Shown one piece after another: positions 1 to 8,421 of a DNA stretch of 44,506 nucleotides (its first letter is position 1; every line of letters starts with the position of its first letter). Position numbers and translations under genes: made by a program. The notes beneath the pieces are model-generated. The model worked only from the letters and a program-made list of their open reading frames with translations. It did no database searches and was not told the DNA's origin. Where the stretch lies: NCBI GenBank assembly GCA_018969185.1, contig JAGWYT010000010.1, positions 1-44,506 of the forward strand. The letters are read 5' to 3'. The DNA comes from Rickettsiales bacterium. Its GTDB lineage: Bacteria > Pseudomonadota > Alphaproteobacteria > Rickettsiales > UBA1997.

Positions 1-117
1 TCTAATAGCAGCATCAGAGATAATCTAGCTAGGTTTAATAGAAGAACCAAAAGATTTTCTAAAACCCTTGAAATGCTAGATTTAACGCTAATGTTATTTT
101 TTAATAAGCAATACTAA
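1..117 (+). pseudogene. IS1-family transposase, 3' end only (cut by window edge)
   Basis: Frame 1 is open from the first base to TAA at 115-117 and encodes 38 residues. They contain LARFNRRTKRFSKTLEM, which resembles the C-terminus of IS1 InsB-type transposases (LARLGRKSLSFSKSVEL in the E. coli element). The family is a DDE transposase that moves IS1 elements. Only the last part lies in the window, so I cannot tell whether the gene is intact upstream. The sequence GTTAACACTGCC at 118-129 could be the right terminal inverted repeat of the element, but the left end is not visible. A palindromic repeat begins at the same point. Confidence 0.7.
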
Positions 118-127
118 GTTAACACTG

Positions 128-217
128 CCTTTTTCAAAGGGGGTTAGAAACTAATTTGCTATGCCAACCCCCTTTGAAAAAGGGGGAAGAGCCGCGAAGC
201 GGCGAAGGGGGATTTAA
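128..217. repeat. Palindromic element, family A copy 1
   Basis: A perfect 18-bp inverted repeat, CCTTTTTCAAAGGGGGTT (128-145) and its complement (166-183), encloses the core AATTTGCTATGCCAA. It is followed by a small GC hairpin GCCGC-GAA-GCGGC (191-203) and the end sequence GGGGGATTTA. The core and arms recur in opposite orientation at 12680-12827. It separates the transposase remnant from the 3' end of virB4. It could also act as a terminator for either side, though there is no long T run. Confidence 0.8.
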
Positions 218-268
218 AATGCAGCAACCGAAATATGTAAATCAAGAAAGAAATTGCCAAATAAATTA

Positions 269-2755
269 CTACACCATCGCAGCTCTACGCTTTCTTTCTG
301 CCATTGCAGCTTCTTTTTCCATTCTGATTTTTTCTTGTAATTTATCTTCTTCAATTCTTTCAAGAATCTCAATAAATTGCGGAATCCAAACTTCTGGCGT
401 TGGCTCATTTCCCGCTTCATCCTTATTTGCCTCAATAACCTCTTCCATCACTGCAATTGACACTTCATCTGAGGAAAGAATTTTTCTCACTTTAGAAAAT
501 TTATTAAGATTAAGAGAAGCAATAATTGAATCTCCGCGGTTCTTTAATAAAAAGTGTCTCGCTGATTTTTTCATCATTTTCACTATATCAACTTCTTCTG
601 GATTTAGACCAAGAACAGATTCATAGAAGTCTTGCGGTTCATGGTTTGGCATGTAAATTTCACTGGCGATATTTTTCTTAATATCAAAAATAATTTCACT
701 CTCAGAAACTTTTTCAATATCTTCAGAAGCAAAAATTACCACGCAATTTTTCTTTCTCATTCTCACTAAAAACTCACTTAACTCTGGCGCAAAAATCTTG
801 TTATTAATTAAACTCCACGCCTCTCCTAACACAATGATTGCTGGGCTACCATCAAGGCTCTGTTCAATTCTATGGAGTAAATAATTCACTACAGGAATTA
901 CCACTGGTTTTTGTTCTATAACTTCAGAAAAATCAAAAGCCATTATTTGGTCAGACCAATTAATTTCTTCTTTTGCCCCAAAAATATGAGATAATTTTCC
1001 ATTCGACCATATTTTTAATTTTTCATAAATCTGTACCACTTCCGGAATACTGAAAATTACACATGCCGCCTCAAAAGTAGTGAAGTCACTAACAAAAATC
1101 TTATCAACTAATTGTGGAATCAAATTGAGTTTTTCTTGTGGAATAGGATCTTTTGAAAAAGCCACCAAGCTTCTAAACCAAGTATTTAAGAACTCTTTAT
1201 TCTCTTCAGTTTTTTCTAATAATAATGGATTTAATTTTACTAAATCTTTCTTATTAGGATCAAAAGACACATTGTAATAAGAGCCAGATAAAGATTTGAT
1301 AAAACATTTTGAACGTGAATTAACGTCAAAATAAAATATCCTATTATTAAACTTGCGGGCTTGCGCCAACATAAAATTAGTAAAAATAGTTTTACCAGAA
1401 TTTTTTGGTCCCAAAATTAAAGTATGTCCTAAATCTTTTTCATGAAAATTAAAGAAATATGGCGTATTTAAAATTGTATTTACCACGGTAACTGCAGGAC
1501 CCCAGTGGTTTCCAGCAATAAAGCCTGAAGGAAAGCTATGCAGTGCCGCAAAGCCTGCAACACGTGAAGATTGAATTGCTTTTTGACGTCTTAGAAATTT
1601 AAAATTACCTGGTAATTGCGACCAAAAACAATGCTCTGAAAATACATCTTCTCTAACTACAACAATTCCTAAAGACGCAAATTGTTGAATTGCTCTTCTC
1701 ACGTCATTAGCAAGTCTTTCTTTATTTCTTGCAATGAACATGAATGTTGTTTGCAATTTGCCATATTTTAGATCTTTATTTTCTTCGCCCGAAGAGAAAT
1801 CATCAGCACCAATAAAGCTTCTAAATACCTCATCTCCACTCAATTGTAATATGTAATCTTGATATTCATAAGGCTCAATTTCCTTATGCGCAAAAGTAAA
1901 ATCAAAAGATTGTGTTACAATAAATTCAAGCGGCAATTGCAAGATACGATCAAGAAATTCAGTTGGAATTTCTTGATATTCTTTAAGCGACAACATTGAC
2001 GCAAAATTCTTATTATTATCACCAACCACTTCCAATTCACGGTCACCAAAAGCCATTTTATGACTGGCTAAATCATCAGACATATCATTAACAGAAAGTG
2101 GATATCGATCTTCATAAAGATTGATAATCTTGCCAAAAAAACGCATTGGTTCAGAATATAAAATTCCTTCCCAATCACTAATACCAAGCAATTTTGCGCC
2201 ATATTCCTCAATATCCGCCAAAATGCTATTAATTGTTTTATTTAATTTTTTGCTGGCTTCTTGCAAATGTTTTTGATGGCGCTGTTTGGTGGTGAAGTAA
2301 GAAAATGAATGTAGAAATGAATTAAAATTCACAATTGAAGTATCAAGACCTTCCGTAATCACCGTAATGTAAAACTCATTTACATATTGATTTGACCAAT
2401 TGTTTTTCTTAACCCAAGTGTCATTAATTTTTTTAGAAATAAATTCTTTAAATTCACCTTTGGGAGCAATATTTTTCTTTCTTCTAATTGTATGAAACCA
2501 CAAAGCATATTTATTATCAGAAATGTGATTTCCTACAGCAGCACGTATATTATCGCGCAGTGAAGAAAGCTCTGACATCATTGATTCATCACTAAAACCA
2601 GTAATTCTAATAACCTTCATTAACTCACCATTCTTAGTAAGAATTGTATCCTTATCATAATGACAAACATAAGGAATAAAATCCTGGTCAGGTTTTTTAG
2701 CGACAAGTTTTATTTCATTAGGATCTTCTTTTTTTAGAATCTTTTTAATTGGCAT
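269..2755 (-). CDS. virB4: VirB4-family type IV secretion ATPase with altered Walker B
   Basis: The 828-residue protein has the length and layout of VirB4/TrbE ATPases, which sit at the inner-membrane base of type IV secretion systems and power substrate transfer or pilus assembly. The N-terminal half matches the CagE/TrbE/VirB part in style. A Walker A motif GPKNSGKT lies at about residues 449-456, with Lys455. The Walker B region reads IIVLGEAW at about 640-647, where the usual acidic residue of DEAW is Gly644. Glu645 is kept. Rickettsiales carry two VirB4 copies, one divergent, and this may be the divergent one (inference). The start codon overlaps the gltA stop by one base, so the two are probably co-transcribed. 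No other vir genes lie in the window. The C-terminus is rich in Glu, Lys and Arg. Confidence 0.9.
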   Translation of the reverse strand: MPIKKILKKEDPNEIKLVAKKPDQDFIPYVCHYDKDTILTKNGELMKVIRITGFSDESMMSELSSLRDNIRAAVGNHISDNKYALWFHTIRRKKNIAPKGEFKEFISKKINDTWVKKNNWSNQYVNEFYITVITEGLDTSIVNFNSFLHSFSYFTTKQRHQKHLQEASKKLNKTINSILADIEEYGAKLLGISDWEGILYSEPMRFFGKIINLYEDRYPLSVNDMSDDLASHKMAFGDRELEVVGDNNKNFASMLSLKEYQEIPTEFLDRILQLPLEFIVTQSFDFTFAHKEIEPYEYQDYILQLSGDEVFRSFIGADDFSSGEENKDLKYGKLQTTFMFIARNKERLANDVRRAIQQFASLGIVVVREDVFSEHCFWSQLPGNFKFLRRQKAIQSSRVAGFAALHSFPSGFIAGNHWGPAVTVVNTILNTPYFFNFHEKDLGHTLILGPKNSGKTIFTNFMLAQARKFNNRIFYFDVNSRSKCFIKSLSGSYYNVSFDPNKKDLVKLNPLLLEKTEENKEFLNTWFRSLVAFSKDPIPQEKLNLIPQLVDKIFVSDFTTFEAACVIFSIPEVVQIYEKLKIWSNGKLSHIFGAKEEINWSDQIMAFDFSEVIEQKPVVIPVVNYLLHRIEQSLDGSPAIIVLGEAWSLINNKIFAPELSEFLVRMRKKNCVVIFASEDIEKVSESEIIFDIKKNIASEIYMPNHEPQDFYESVLGLNPEEVDIVKMMKKSARHFLLKNRGDSIIASLNLNKFSKVRKILSSDEVSIAVMEEVIEANKDEAGNEPTPEVWIPQFIEILERIEEDKLQEKIRMEKEAAMAERKRRAAMV

Positions 2756-4041
2756 TATGCTTTATAGTCACGTTTTACGTATCCTGTGTATAATTGACGC
2801 GGTCTACCAATTTTAAATACCGGATCTTCAATCATTTCTCTCCATTGAGAAATCCAACCAGCCGAACGTGCAATTGCAAAAATCACGGTGAATAAATTAC
2901 TTGGAATTCCAAGCGCTTTATAAATTATTCCTGAATAGAAATCGACATTTGGAAATAATTTGCGCGACACAAAATATTCGTCATTTAGAGCAATTTTCTC
3001 AAGTTCAATTGCAATATCTAAAAGCGGATCATTCTTAATTCCAAGCTCTCCTAAAACTTCATCACAAGACTTTTTCAAAACCGCAGCACGTGGATCATAG
3101 TTCTTGTAAACTCTGTGACCAAAACCCATCAAACGGAAAGGATCATTCTTATCTTTTGCACGTTTGATAAATTCAGGAATACGATCTTTGGTGCCAATTT
3201 CTTGCAACATTTCAAGCACTTCTTCATTAGCGCCGCCGTGAGCTGGACCCCAAAGTGAAGAAATACCAGCGCCAATACAAGCAAAAGGATTTGCACCAGA
3301 TGAGCCAGCCAAACGTACTGTTGAAGTTGAAGCATTTTGTTCATGATCTGCATGTAAAATTAAAATCATTTCCATCGCCTTAGCAATTGTTTTGCTAACT
3401 TTGTGCGGATTATTTGGACGATCAAATAACATGTGCAAAAAGTTTTCTGCAAAACCATATTCTTTATTTGGATACATTATTGGCTCACCAATTGAGTATT
3501 TATAAGCCATTGCAGCAAGAGTTGGCATCTTAGAAATAATCTTATAAATCACATCCATTCTGCCTTCAGGCGTGTGAATATCCATTGTTTCATGATAAAA
3601 TGCTGAAAGAGATGCAACTGCTCCAACCATGATTGCCATAGGATGCGCGCGTCTTGGGAAACCACGATATAAAACGCTCAATTGCTCATGCACCAACATA
3701 TTTTTGATGATACCACTTCTAAAATCCTTATACTCCTTAGAACTTGGCAACTCACCATTCACAAGAAGATAAGCCACTTCAAGATATTCACTTTTTTTAG
3801 CTAATTCTTCAATTGAATAACCACGATGCCTTAAAATTCCTTGATCACCATCAATGAAAGTAATTTTTGATTCACATGAAGCAGTCGCTAAAAATCCGGG
3901 ATCATAAGTAAACATGCCACTTTCTTTATAAAGAGAGCTAATGTCGATAACATCTTGTCCAACTGTAGCTTTACGAATTGGTAAATTAACTTCTTTGCCA
4001 TTTGGTAGAGTAAGCTTTGCAAAATCTTTTTCTTTAGTCAT
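2755..4041 (-). CDS. gltA: Citrate synthase
   Basis: Citrate synthase condenses acetyl-CoA and oxaloacetate to citrate at the entry of the TCA cycle in the cytosol. The start chosen is ATG at 4041 ([12 protein letters not shown]), giving 428 residues, the usual length of the hexameric bacterial type. The frame stays open to 4257, but the extra N-terminus does not resemble the family and overlaps mnmA. Catalytic residues are visible: His268 in GPAHGGANE, His309 in [14 protein letters not shown], and Asp367 in VDFYSG. The gene is divergent from mnmA across about 95 bp that must hold both promoters. It overlaps virB4 downstream by one base. Confidence 0.97.
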   Translation of the reverse strand: MTKEKDFAKLTLPNGKEVNLPIRKATVGQDVIDISSLYKESGMFTYDPGFLATASCESKITFIDGDQGILRHRGYSIEELAKKSEYLEVAYLLVNGELPSSKEYKDFRSGIIKNMLVHEQLSVLYRGFPRRAHPMAIMVGAVASLSAFYHETMDIHTPEGRMDVIYKIISKMPTLAAMAYKYSIGEPIMYPNKEYGFAENFLHMLFDRPNNPHKVSKTIAKAMEMILILHADHEQNASTSTVRLAGSSGANPFACIGAGISSLWGPAHGGANEEVLEMLQEIGTKDRIPEFIKRAKDKNDPFRLMGFGHRVYKNYDPRAAVLKKSCDEVLGELGIKNDPLLDIAIELEKIALNDEYFVSRKLFPNVDFYSGIIYKALGIPSNLFTVIFAIARSAGWISQWREMIEDPVFKIGRPRQLYTGYVKRDYKA

Positions 4042-4135
4042 TTTACTTATAGATTGATAAGTTGTAAGGAAGGGAATAATATGAAGGTGATAGTTACGAA
4101 TTGACTTATTTTTTTCAACATAAATAAACAAAAAA

Positions 4136-5245
4136 TTGCATCTTTTTTTAAATAAGAAACCACAAGATACAAAAATTGTCGTTGCAATGTCGGGCGGCGT
4201 TGATTCTTCAGTTGTTGCCTGCCTGCTTAAAGAGCAAGGATTCAACGTCATTGGCATTACTTTACAACTTTATGATGTGAACGAAGTTTTAAAAAGAAAA
4301 AATGCCTGCTGCGCTGGTGCTGACATTTATGATGCTAAGAGAGTTGCCGAAAAATTTGGCTTTCCACATTATGTTTTAAATTATCAAAATCTTTTCAAAG
4401 AATCCGTAATTGATGATTTCGCTGATAGCTATTTACAAGGCGAAACTCCAATTCCTTGCATTAAATGTAATCAATCAGTTAAGTTTCGTGATTTACTGAA
4501 AGTGGCTAAAGACTTAGGCGCTGACGCTATGGCAACTGGTCACTATGTTAGAAGAATTGATGGTAAAAATGGCGCGGAGCTTCATAAGGCAATTGATGAT
4601 GACAAAGACCAAAGTTATTTTTTATTTACCACAACTAAAGAACAGCTTGATTTTTTGCGGTTTCCTTTGGGCGCAAATACCAAAGAACAAACCAGAAAAG
4701 AGGCAGAAAGACTTGGGCTTGAAGTTGCTAATAAACCTGATTCGCAAGATATTTGTTTCGTGCCAAATGGTGATTATGCAAAAGTAATAAGGCATCACCG
4801 CCCTTCTGCTTTCAAAGAAGGAGAGTTTGTTCATATTGAAAATGGCAAAGTGTTAGGAAAGCATCAAGGCATTATAAATTTTACTTTGGGGCAAAGACGA
4901 GGGCTTGGTATCTCTTATCCCGAACCACTTTACGTTATTAAAATTGACCCAAAAGAAAATAAAGTTTTTGTTGGTGAAGAAAAATTTTTACAAAATCACA
5001 AATTCAAAATTCGTGAAATTAATTGGCTTGCTGATGACATTGATTTGAGTAAGGAAATTCACGCTAAAGTTAGATTAAGATCAACACACACAGAAGAGCC
5101 TGCTGTTATTAGAATGCTGCCAAATAACGAGGCCGAAGTCACAATGAAATCAATGACAAGAGCGATTACTCCCGGACAAGCTTGCGTTATTTATGATGAT
5201 ACAAGAGTGCTTGGTGGTGGTTGGATCACGAAGGAGATAGAGTAA
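4136..5245 (+). CDS. mnmA: tRNA-specific 2-thiouridylase MnmA
   Basis: MnmA puts the 2-thio group on the wobble uridine of tRNA-Lys, Glu and Gln, using ATP and sulfur relayed to its cysteines. The protein has 369 residues. The PP-loop SGGVDSS is at about residues 19-25. The catalytic cysteines are Cys108 (PCIKCNQS) and Cys207 ([10 protein letters not shown]). The first in-frame ATG (4187) would delete the beta strand before the PP-loop, so the TTG at 4136 is the most likely start. An in-frame stop at 4121 leaves little choice. A 26-nt hairpin follows the stop codon. Other signs, such as TPIPCIKCN in place of the common TPNPC, are minor. Confidence 0.95.
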   Translation: MHLFLNKKPQDTKIVVAMSGGVDSSVVACLLKEQGFNVIGITLQLYDVNEVLKRKNACCAGADIYDAKRVAEKFGFPHYVLNYQNLFKESVIDDFADSYLQGETPIPCIKCNQSVKFRDLLKVAKDLGADAMATGHYVRRIDGKNGAELHKAIDDDKDQSYFLFTTTKEQLDFLRFPLGANTKEQTRKEAERLGLEVANKPDSQDICFVPNGDYAKVIRHHRPSAFKEGEFVHIENGKVLGKHQGIINFTLGQRRGLGISYPEPLYVIKIDPKENKVFVGEEKFLQNHKFKIREINWLADDIDLSKEIHAKVRLRSTHTEEPAVIRMLPNNEAEVTMKSMTRAITPGQACVIYDDTRVLGGGWITKEIE

Positions 5246-5247
5246 AT

Positions 5248-5273
5248 TAAATTCAAACTAACGTTTGAATTTA
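5248..5273. terminator. Hairpin after mnmA
   Basis: TAAATTCAAAC (5248-5258) pairs perfectly with GTTTGAATTTA (5263-5273) around a TAAC loop. It starts two bases after the mnmA stop. The stem is AT-rich and no T run follows, so it is a weak terminator or an mRNA 3'-end stabiliser. The rest of 5274-5400 shows no gene. Confidence 0.45.
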
Positions 5274-5406
5274 GTTAAAGTTGAGTTGCTCCGCACGAAG
5301 TAAATTCTCGCCTCCACAACAAGATTTAGTTTTAAGAAACCAATCAAACCCCTAAATCTGAACTCACTGTAAGACAGTTTCTACAAAAGCAACCTCATAT
5401 AACTAC

Positions 5407-5434
5407 TTGACAATTGTATCTTATAAACTACAAT
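5407..5434 (+). promoter_or_regulatory. Sigma-70 type promoter of the toxin-antitoxin pair
   Basis: A consensus TTGACA (5407-5412) is separated by 16 bp from TACAAT (5429-5434). It lies 38 bp before the toxin ATG. This is the clearest promoter in the window. It overlaps an inverted repeat at 5412-5435 that could be the antitoxin operator. Confidence 0.7.
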
Positions 5435-5435
5435 T
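5412..5435. promoter_or_regulatory. Putative operator (inverted repeat) of the toxin-antitoxin pair
   Basis: AATTGTA (5412-5418) and TACAATT (5429-5435) form a 7-bp inverted repeat spaced by 10 bp. It covers the spacer and the -10 box of the promoter. Antitoxins with a helix-turn-helix commonly repress their own promoter by binding such a site. The assignment is inference from position and symmetry. Confidence 0.5.
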
Positions 5436-5471
5436 ATTTTAATTACCACATTAACAACAAACCAATAAAAA

Positions 5472-5804
5472 ATGTCGGATCACCAATATGACATTGAAAT
5501 ATTTACTACAACACAAGGAAAAGAGCCTTTCTCTGACTGGTTTGAAAGCTTTGATAGAAATATTAAAAAGAGAATTATTTTAAGGATTGATAGAATTAAG
5601 AACGGCAATCTTGGAGATTATAAAAATATTGGTGATGGTGTTTTTAAATTTAAATTTGATTTTGGCAGCGGTTATCGAATTTACTTCGGCAAAGATAATA
5701 AGAAATTAATTATATTACTTTGCGGTGGAGATAAAAAAACACAAAAACAAGATATAAAAAAGGCAAAGCAATATTGGCTGGAATACAACCACCAACTTCA
5801 ATAA
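5472..5804 (+). CDS. RelE/HigB-like toxin (phage Gp49-like, COG3657-type killer protein)
   Basis: The 110-residue protein matches the addiction-module killer family in the RelE/ParE superfamily. Its C-terminal half has the typical pattern GVFKFKFDFGSGYRIYF, then LLCGGDKKTQKQDI and AKQYW. Family members are usually ribosome-dependent mRNA interferases. The N-terminus has the expected F-x-D-W-F segment. It is followed after 3 bases by the antitoxin gene, in toxin-first order as in higBA. The start ATG at 5472 is the first after the promoter. I see no truncation. The exact target (mRNA or gyrase) cannot be read from the sequence. Confidence 0.88.
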   Translation: MSDHQYDIEIFTTTQGKEPFSDWFESFDRNIKKRIILRIDRIKNGNLGDYKNIGDGVFKFKFDFGSGYRIYFGKDNKKLIILLCGGDKKTQKQDIKKAKQYWLEYNHQLQ

Positions 5805-5807
5805 AAT

Positions 5808-6125
5808 ATGAAAAAGAAAAAAACTAAGCACAAAAATTTTGACCAATTCGTTAATGAGCAATTAACAAAAGATCCAGAATTAGCAGATGAATTGTTGGAA
5901 CATGCTCTAAAAGAATATCAAAAAGATGGCGATGAAAAAACTTTATTAATCGCCTTAAAGCAAGTCACATTAGCAAAATGTGGATTTCAGGAATTATCTA
6001 ACAAAACTGGATTATCAAGAGAAAGCCTATATAAAACCTTGTCAGATCAAGGAAATCCAAGATTAACAACTCTAAAAAAGATATTAGAAGCTTTGAATTA
6101 TAGGATATATTTTCAACATGTTTAA
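5808..6125 (+). CDS. HigA-like antitoxin with helix-turn-helix (COG3636-type)
   Basis: The 105-residue protein matches the probable addiction-module antidote family. An N-terminal segment (DPELADELLEHALKE, about 22-36) and the central IALKQVTLAK precede a Cro/CI-like helix-turn-helix. The latter includes LSNKTGLSRESLYKTLS and NPRLTTLKKILEALN at about 65-97. Such proteins neutralise the partner toxin and repress the shared operon. It lies 3 bases after the toxin gene and is the last gene of the pair. No separate promoter is seen. Confidence 0.9.
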   Translation: MKKKKTKHKNFDQFVNEQLTKDPELADELLEHALKEYQKDGDEKTLLIALKQVTLAKCGFQELSNKTGLSRESLYKTLSDQGNPRLTTLKKILEALNYRIYFQHV

Positions 6126-6211
6126 TTAAAACCCTTGTAGAATTTTAAAAATTTCTCACTTAAGCTAGTGTTGAAGCTTAAATTCATATCTTAATTTTAA
6201 AAAATCATAAA

Positions 6212-7618
6212 ATGACTGAATCTAATTTTGACGTAGTGGTAATTGGTGGTGGACCTGGTGGTTATGTGGCTGCAATTCGCGCGGCTCAGCTTGGGCTTAA
6301 AACTGCTTGTGTAGAAAAAAGAAAAACTTTGGGTGGAACTTGCTTAAATGTTGGTTGTATTCCTTCAAAAGCACTTTTAGAAATTTCACATAAATTTCAT
6401 GATGCTAATCATCAATTTGAAAAACTTGGCATTTCAGTTTCTAAACCGAAAATCGATGTTAAAAAATTAATCGCGAATAAAAACGAAATCGTTTCTGGCT
6501 TAACTGGCGGTATTGCTGGTTTGTTTAAGAAAAATAAAGTTACGCAAATTGAAGGACTTGGAAGTTTTTTAGACAAGAATACTATTCAAGTTACTAAAGC
6601 TGATGGATCAAAAGAAAAAATAACATCTAAATATTTCATCATCGCAACTGGTTCTGAAGTTACAAATTTACCTGGTGTTGAACTTGATGAAAAAACAATC
6701 ATTTCTTCAACTGGCGCATTAGATTTAGAAAAAGTTCCCGGCAAAATGATAGTAATTGGTGCTGGTGTAATTGGGCTTGAAATGGCTTCAGTTTGGAGCA
6801 GATTTGGCGCTGAAATTGAAGTGGTTGAGTTTTTAGACAAAATCACTCCAGCAATGGATAATGAGGTTTCAAGAAACTTCCAAAGAATCTTAGAAAAAGA
6901 TGGTTTCAAATTCAGATTATCAACAAAAGTTGTCTCTGTAAAAAAAGAAAAGAATGGCGCCAAAGTTGAAGTTGAATCAGTAAAAGACGGTAAGAAAGAA
7001 ACTCTATCTGCTGACGTGGTTCTTGTTGCAATTGGTCGCCGTCCAAACACTGAAAAACTAGGTTTAGAAAATGTTGGCATTAAAACTAATGCTCGTGGCT
7101 TTATTGAAAATCATCATCTAAAAACAACAGTAGAAAATATTTTTGTAATTGGTGATGTAACTACAGGCCCAATGCTTGCACATAAAGCTGAAGATGAAGG
7201 TGTTGCCGCTGCAGAAATGATTGCAGGACAAAAAGGACATGTAAATTACGACATAATTCCAAACGTAATTTACACTTATCCAGAAATTGCGTCAGTTGGT
7301 AAAACTGAAGAAGAATTAAAAGCAGCTGGAATTGATTATAAGGCTGGAAAATTTTCAATGATGGCAAATTCAAGAGCAAGAGCAACTTTTGACGAACAAG
7401 GTTTTGTAAAAATTCTTGCTTGCGCAAAAACTGATCGCATTTTAGGCGCTCATATCATTGGTCGTGAAGCTGGAAATACAATTCATGAAGTTGTTGTGGC
7501 AATGGAATTTGGCGGTTCAGCTGAAGATATTGCAAGAACTTGTCATGCTCACCCAACTTACAATGAAGCCGTTAAAGAAGCAGCTTTAGCAGTTGAAAAA
7601 AGGCAAATTCACAGTTAG
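6212..7618 (+). CDS. lpdA: Dihydrolipoyl dehydrogenase (E3)
   Basis: The E3 flavoprotein reoxidises dihydrolipoamide of the pyruvate and 2-oxoglutarate dehydrogenase complexes and passes electrons to NAD+. It has 468 residues, a normal length. The FAD-binding GGGPGGY is at about residues 12-18. The redox disulfide motif GGTCLNVGCIPS lies near residue 42, the NAD-binding GAGVIGLE near 182, and the FAD motif IGDVTTGPMLAHKA near 315. The C-terminal active-site His-Glu motif is HAHPTYNEA. No other complex subunit lies nearby, so it may serve several complexes. It may come from its own promoter in 6126-6211, where I see no clear -35/-10 pair. Confidence 0.97.
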   Translation: MTESNFDVVVIGGGPGGYVAAIRAAQLGLKTACVEKRKTLGGTCLNVGCIPSKALLEISHKFHDANHQFEKLGISVSKPKIDVKKLIANKNEIVSGLTGGIAGLFKKNKVTQIEGLGSFLDKNTIQVTKADGSKEKITSKYFIIATGSEVTNLPGVELDEKTIISSTGALDLEKVPGKMIVIGAGVIGLEMASVWSRFGAEIEVVEFLDKITPAMDNEVSRNFQRILEKDGFKFRLSTKVVSVKKEKNGAKVEVESVKDGKKETLSADVVLVAIGRRPNTEKLGLENVGIKTNARGFIENHHLKTTVENIFVIGDVTTGPMLAHKAEDEGVAAAEMIAGQKGHVNYDIIPNVIYTYPEIASVGKTEEELKAAGIDYKAGKFSMMANSRARATFDEQGFVKILACAKTDRILGAHIIGREAGNTIHEVVVAMEFGGSAEDIARTCHAHPTYNEAVKEAALAVEKRQIHS

Positions 7619-7647
7619 TTTAATTACAAACAAACCTACAACACCAC

Positions 7648-8295
7648 ATGTGGCACTTATATTTAGATGAGAGCGGAGATCTTGGATTTGATTTTGTAAA
7701 TAAGAAACCATCAAAATTTTTTACAATCACTATATTGGCAATAAGCGATGATAACAGAAACAAAGCCATAATAAATGCCACAAAAAAGACAATCCGTAAA
7801 AAATTAAATCCAAAAAACCAAAATAAAATTCATGAACTAAAAGGAACAACAACAACTCTTGAAATCAAAAAATATTTCTACTCTCAAGTTAAAGAAATAA
7901 AATTTGGAATTTATTCAATAACATTAAATAAAAAACGTCTTTATCAAAAACTGACAAAAAATAAAGAAAGAGTTTACAACTTTATTGCAAGGCAAGTTAT
8001 CGATAAAATTCCGTTTGAAAAATGCAACGAGAATGCAATTGATTTAATTGTAGATAAATCAAAAGGAAAACCTGAAATTATTGAATTTAACAACTACATT
8101 AAGAATCAGTTAGAAGCAAAAATAAAACTGAACATTCCTATAAATATCAGACATTGTAGATCACATGAAAACCACGGTCTACAAGCATGCGACCTATTCT
8201 GCTATGGAATTTTCATTAATTACGAAAGAAAAAAATGCGAATGGAGAGATGTTTTTCTTGATAAGATACTAAATGATGAAACTTACCTTGAATAG
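7648..8295 (+). CDS. DUF3800 domain protein (RNase H-fold, function unknown)
   Basis: The 215-residue protein begins with LYLDESGDLG (Asp7, Glu8, Asp11), the hallmark of the DUF3800 family. It ends with GLQACDLFCYGIF, whose Asp182 matches the conserved C-terminal acidic site. The spaced acidic residues suggest a metal-dependent RNase H-like fold, but no activity is established for the family. DUF3800 genes often lie in mobile or defence-related contexts, and conserved structured RNAs have been reported near some of them. Here the last codons (TYLE, stop) lie in an 11-bp direct repeat that recurs 88 bp on, flanking a stem-loop. It is 29 bp after lpdA without a recognisable promoter. Base composition is as AT-rich as neighbours. 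Confidence 0.85.
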   Translation: MWHLYLDESGDLGFDFVNKKPSKFFTITILAISDDNRNKAIINATKKTIRKKLNPKNQNKIHELKGTTTTLEIKKYFYSQVKEIKFGIYSITLNKKRLYQKLTKNKERVYNFIARQVIDKIPFEKCNENAIDLIVDKSKGKPEIIEFNNYIKNQLEAKIKLNIPINIRHCRSHENHGLQACDLFCYGIFINYERKKCEWRDVFLDKILNDETYLE

Positions 8296-8300
8296 AAAGA

Positions 8301-8383
8301 GCCTTACAGGCTATAAGCCTAGAACTTTTGCCAACCGATGGATGGGAACACCCTAGGAACCTGTAAGGACTTACCTTGAGTCC
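8301..8383 (+). ncRNA. Putative structured RNA element at the 3' end of the DUF3800 gene
   Basis: CCTTACAGG (8302-8310) pairs perfectly with CCTGTAAGG (8360-8368). Inside it CCTAG (8318-8322) pairs with CTAGG (8353-8357), leaving an asymmetric internal loop of 7 and 2 nt and a 30-nt loop rich in CC and GG doublets. GGACT (8367-8371) can pair with AGTCC (8379-8383), competing with or stacking on the first stem. The direct repeat ACTTACCTTGA occurs at 8281-8291 and 8369-8379. Conserved RNA motifs near DUF3800 genes are known. Whether this is one of them is not decidable by eye. A simple terminator is the alternative, but no T run follows. Confidence 0.45.
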
Positions 8384-8421
8384 AATTCTAAAATATCCAT
8401 AAAAAAAAACAAGATTAATAT

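Noticed and set aside
156-626. Plus-strand open frame across the virB4 3' end
   Set aside because: The frame is antisense to virB4 and starts in the palindromic element; composition is not protein-like.
4101-4129. Promoter TTGACT with ATAAAC before mnmA
   Set aside because: The -10 match is poor and would put the transcript start at the start codon; not strong enough to list.
4042-4257. Open frame that would extend gltA upstream of 4041
   Set aside because: The extra residues do not resemble citrate synthase, and the segment overlaps the mnmA coding region; ATG at 4041 gives the normal length.
6586-7080. Long minus-strand open frame inside lpdA
   Set aside because: It is a shadow of the lpdA codon pattern with no family match.
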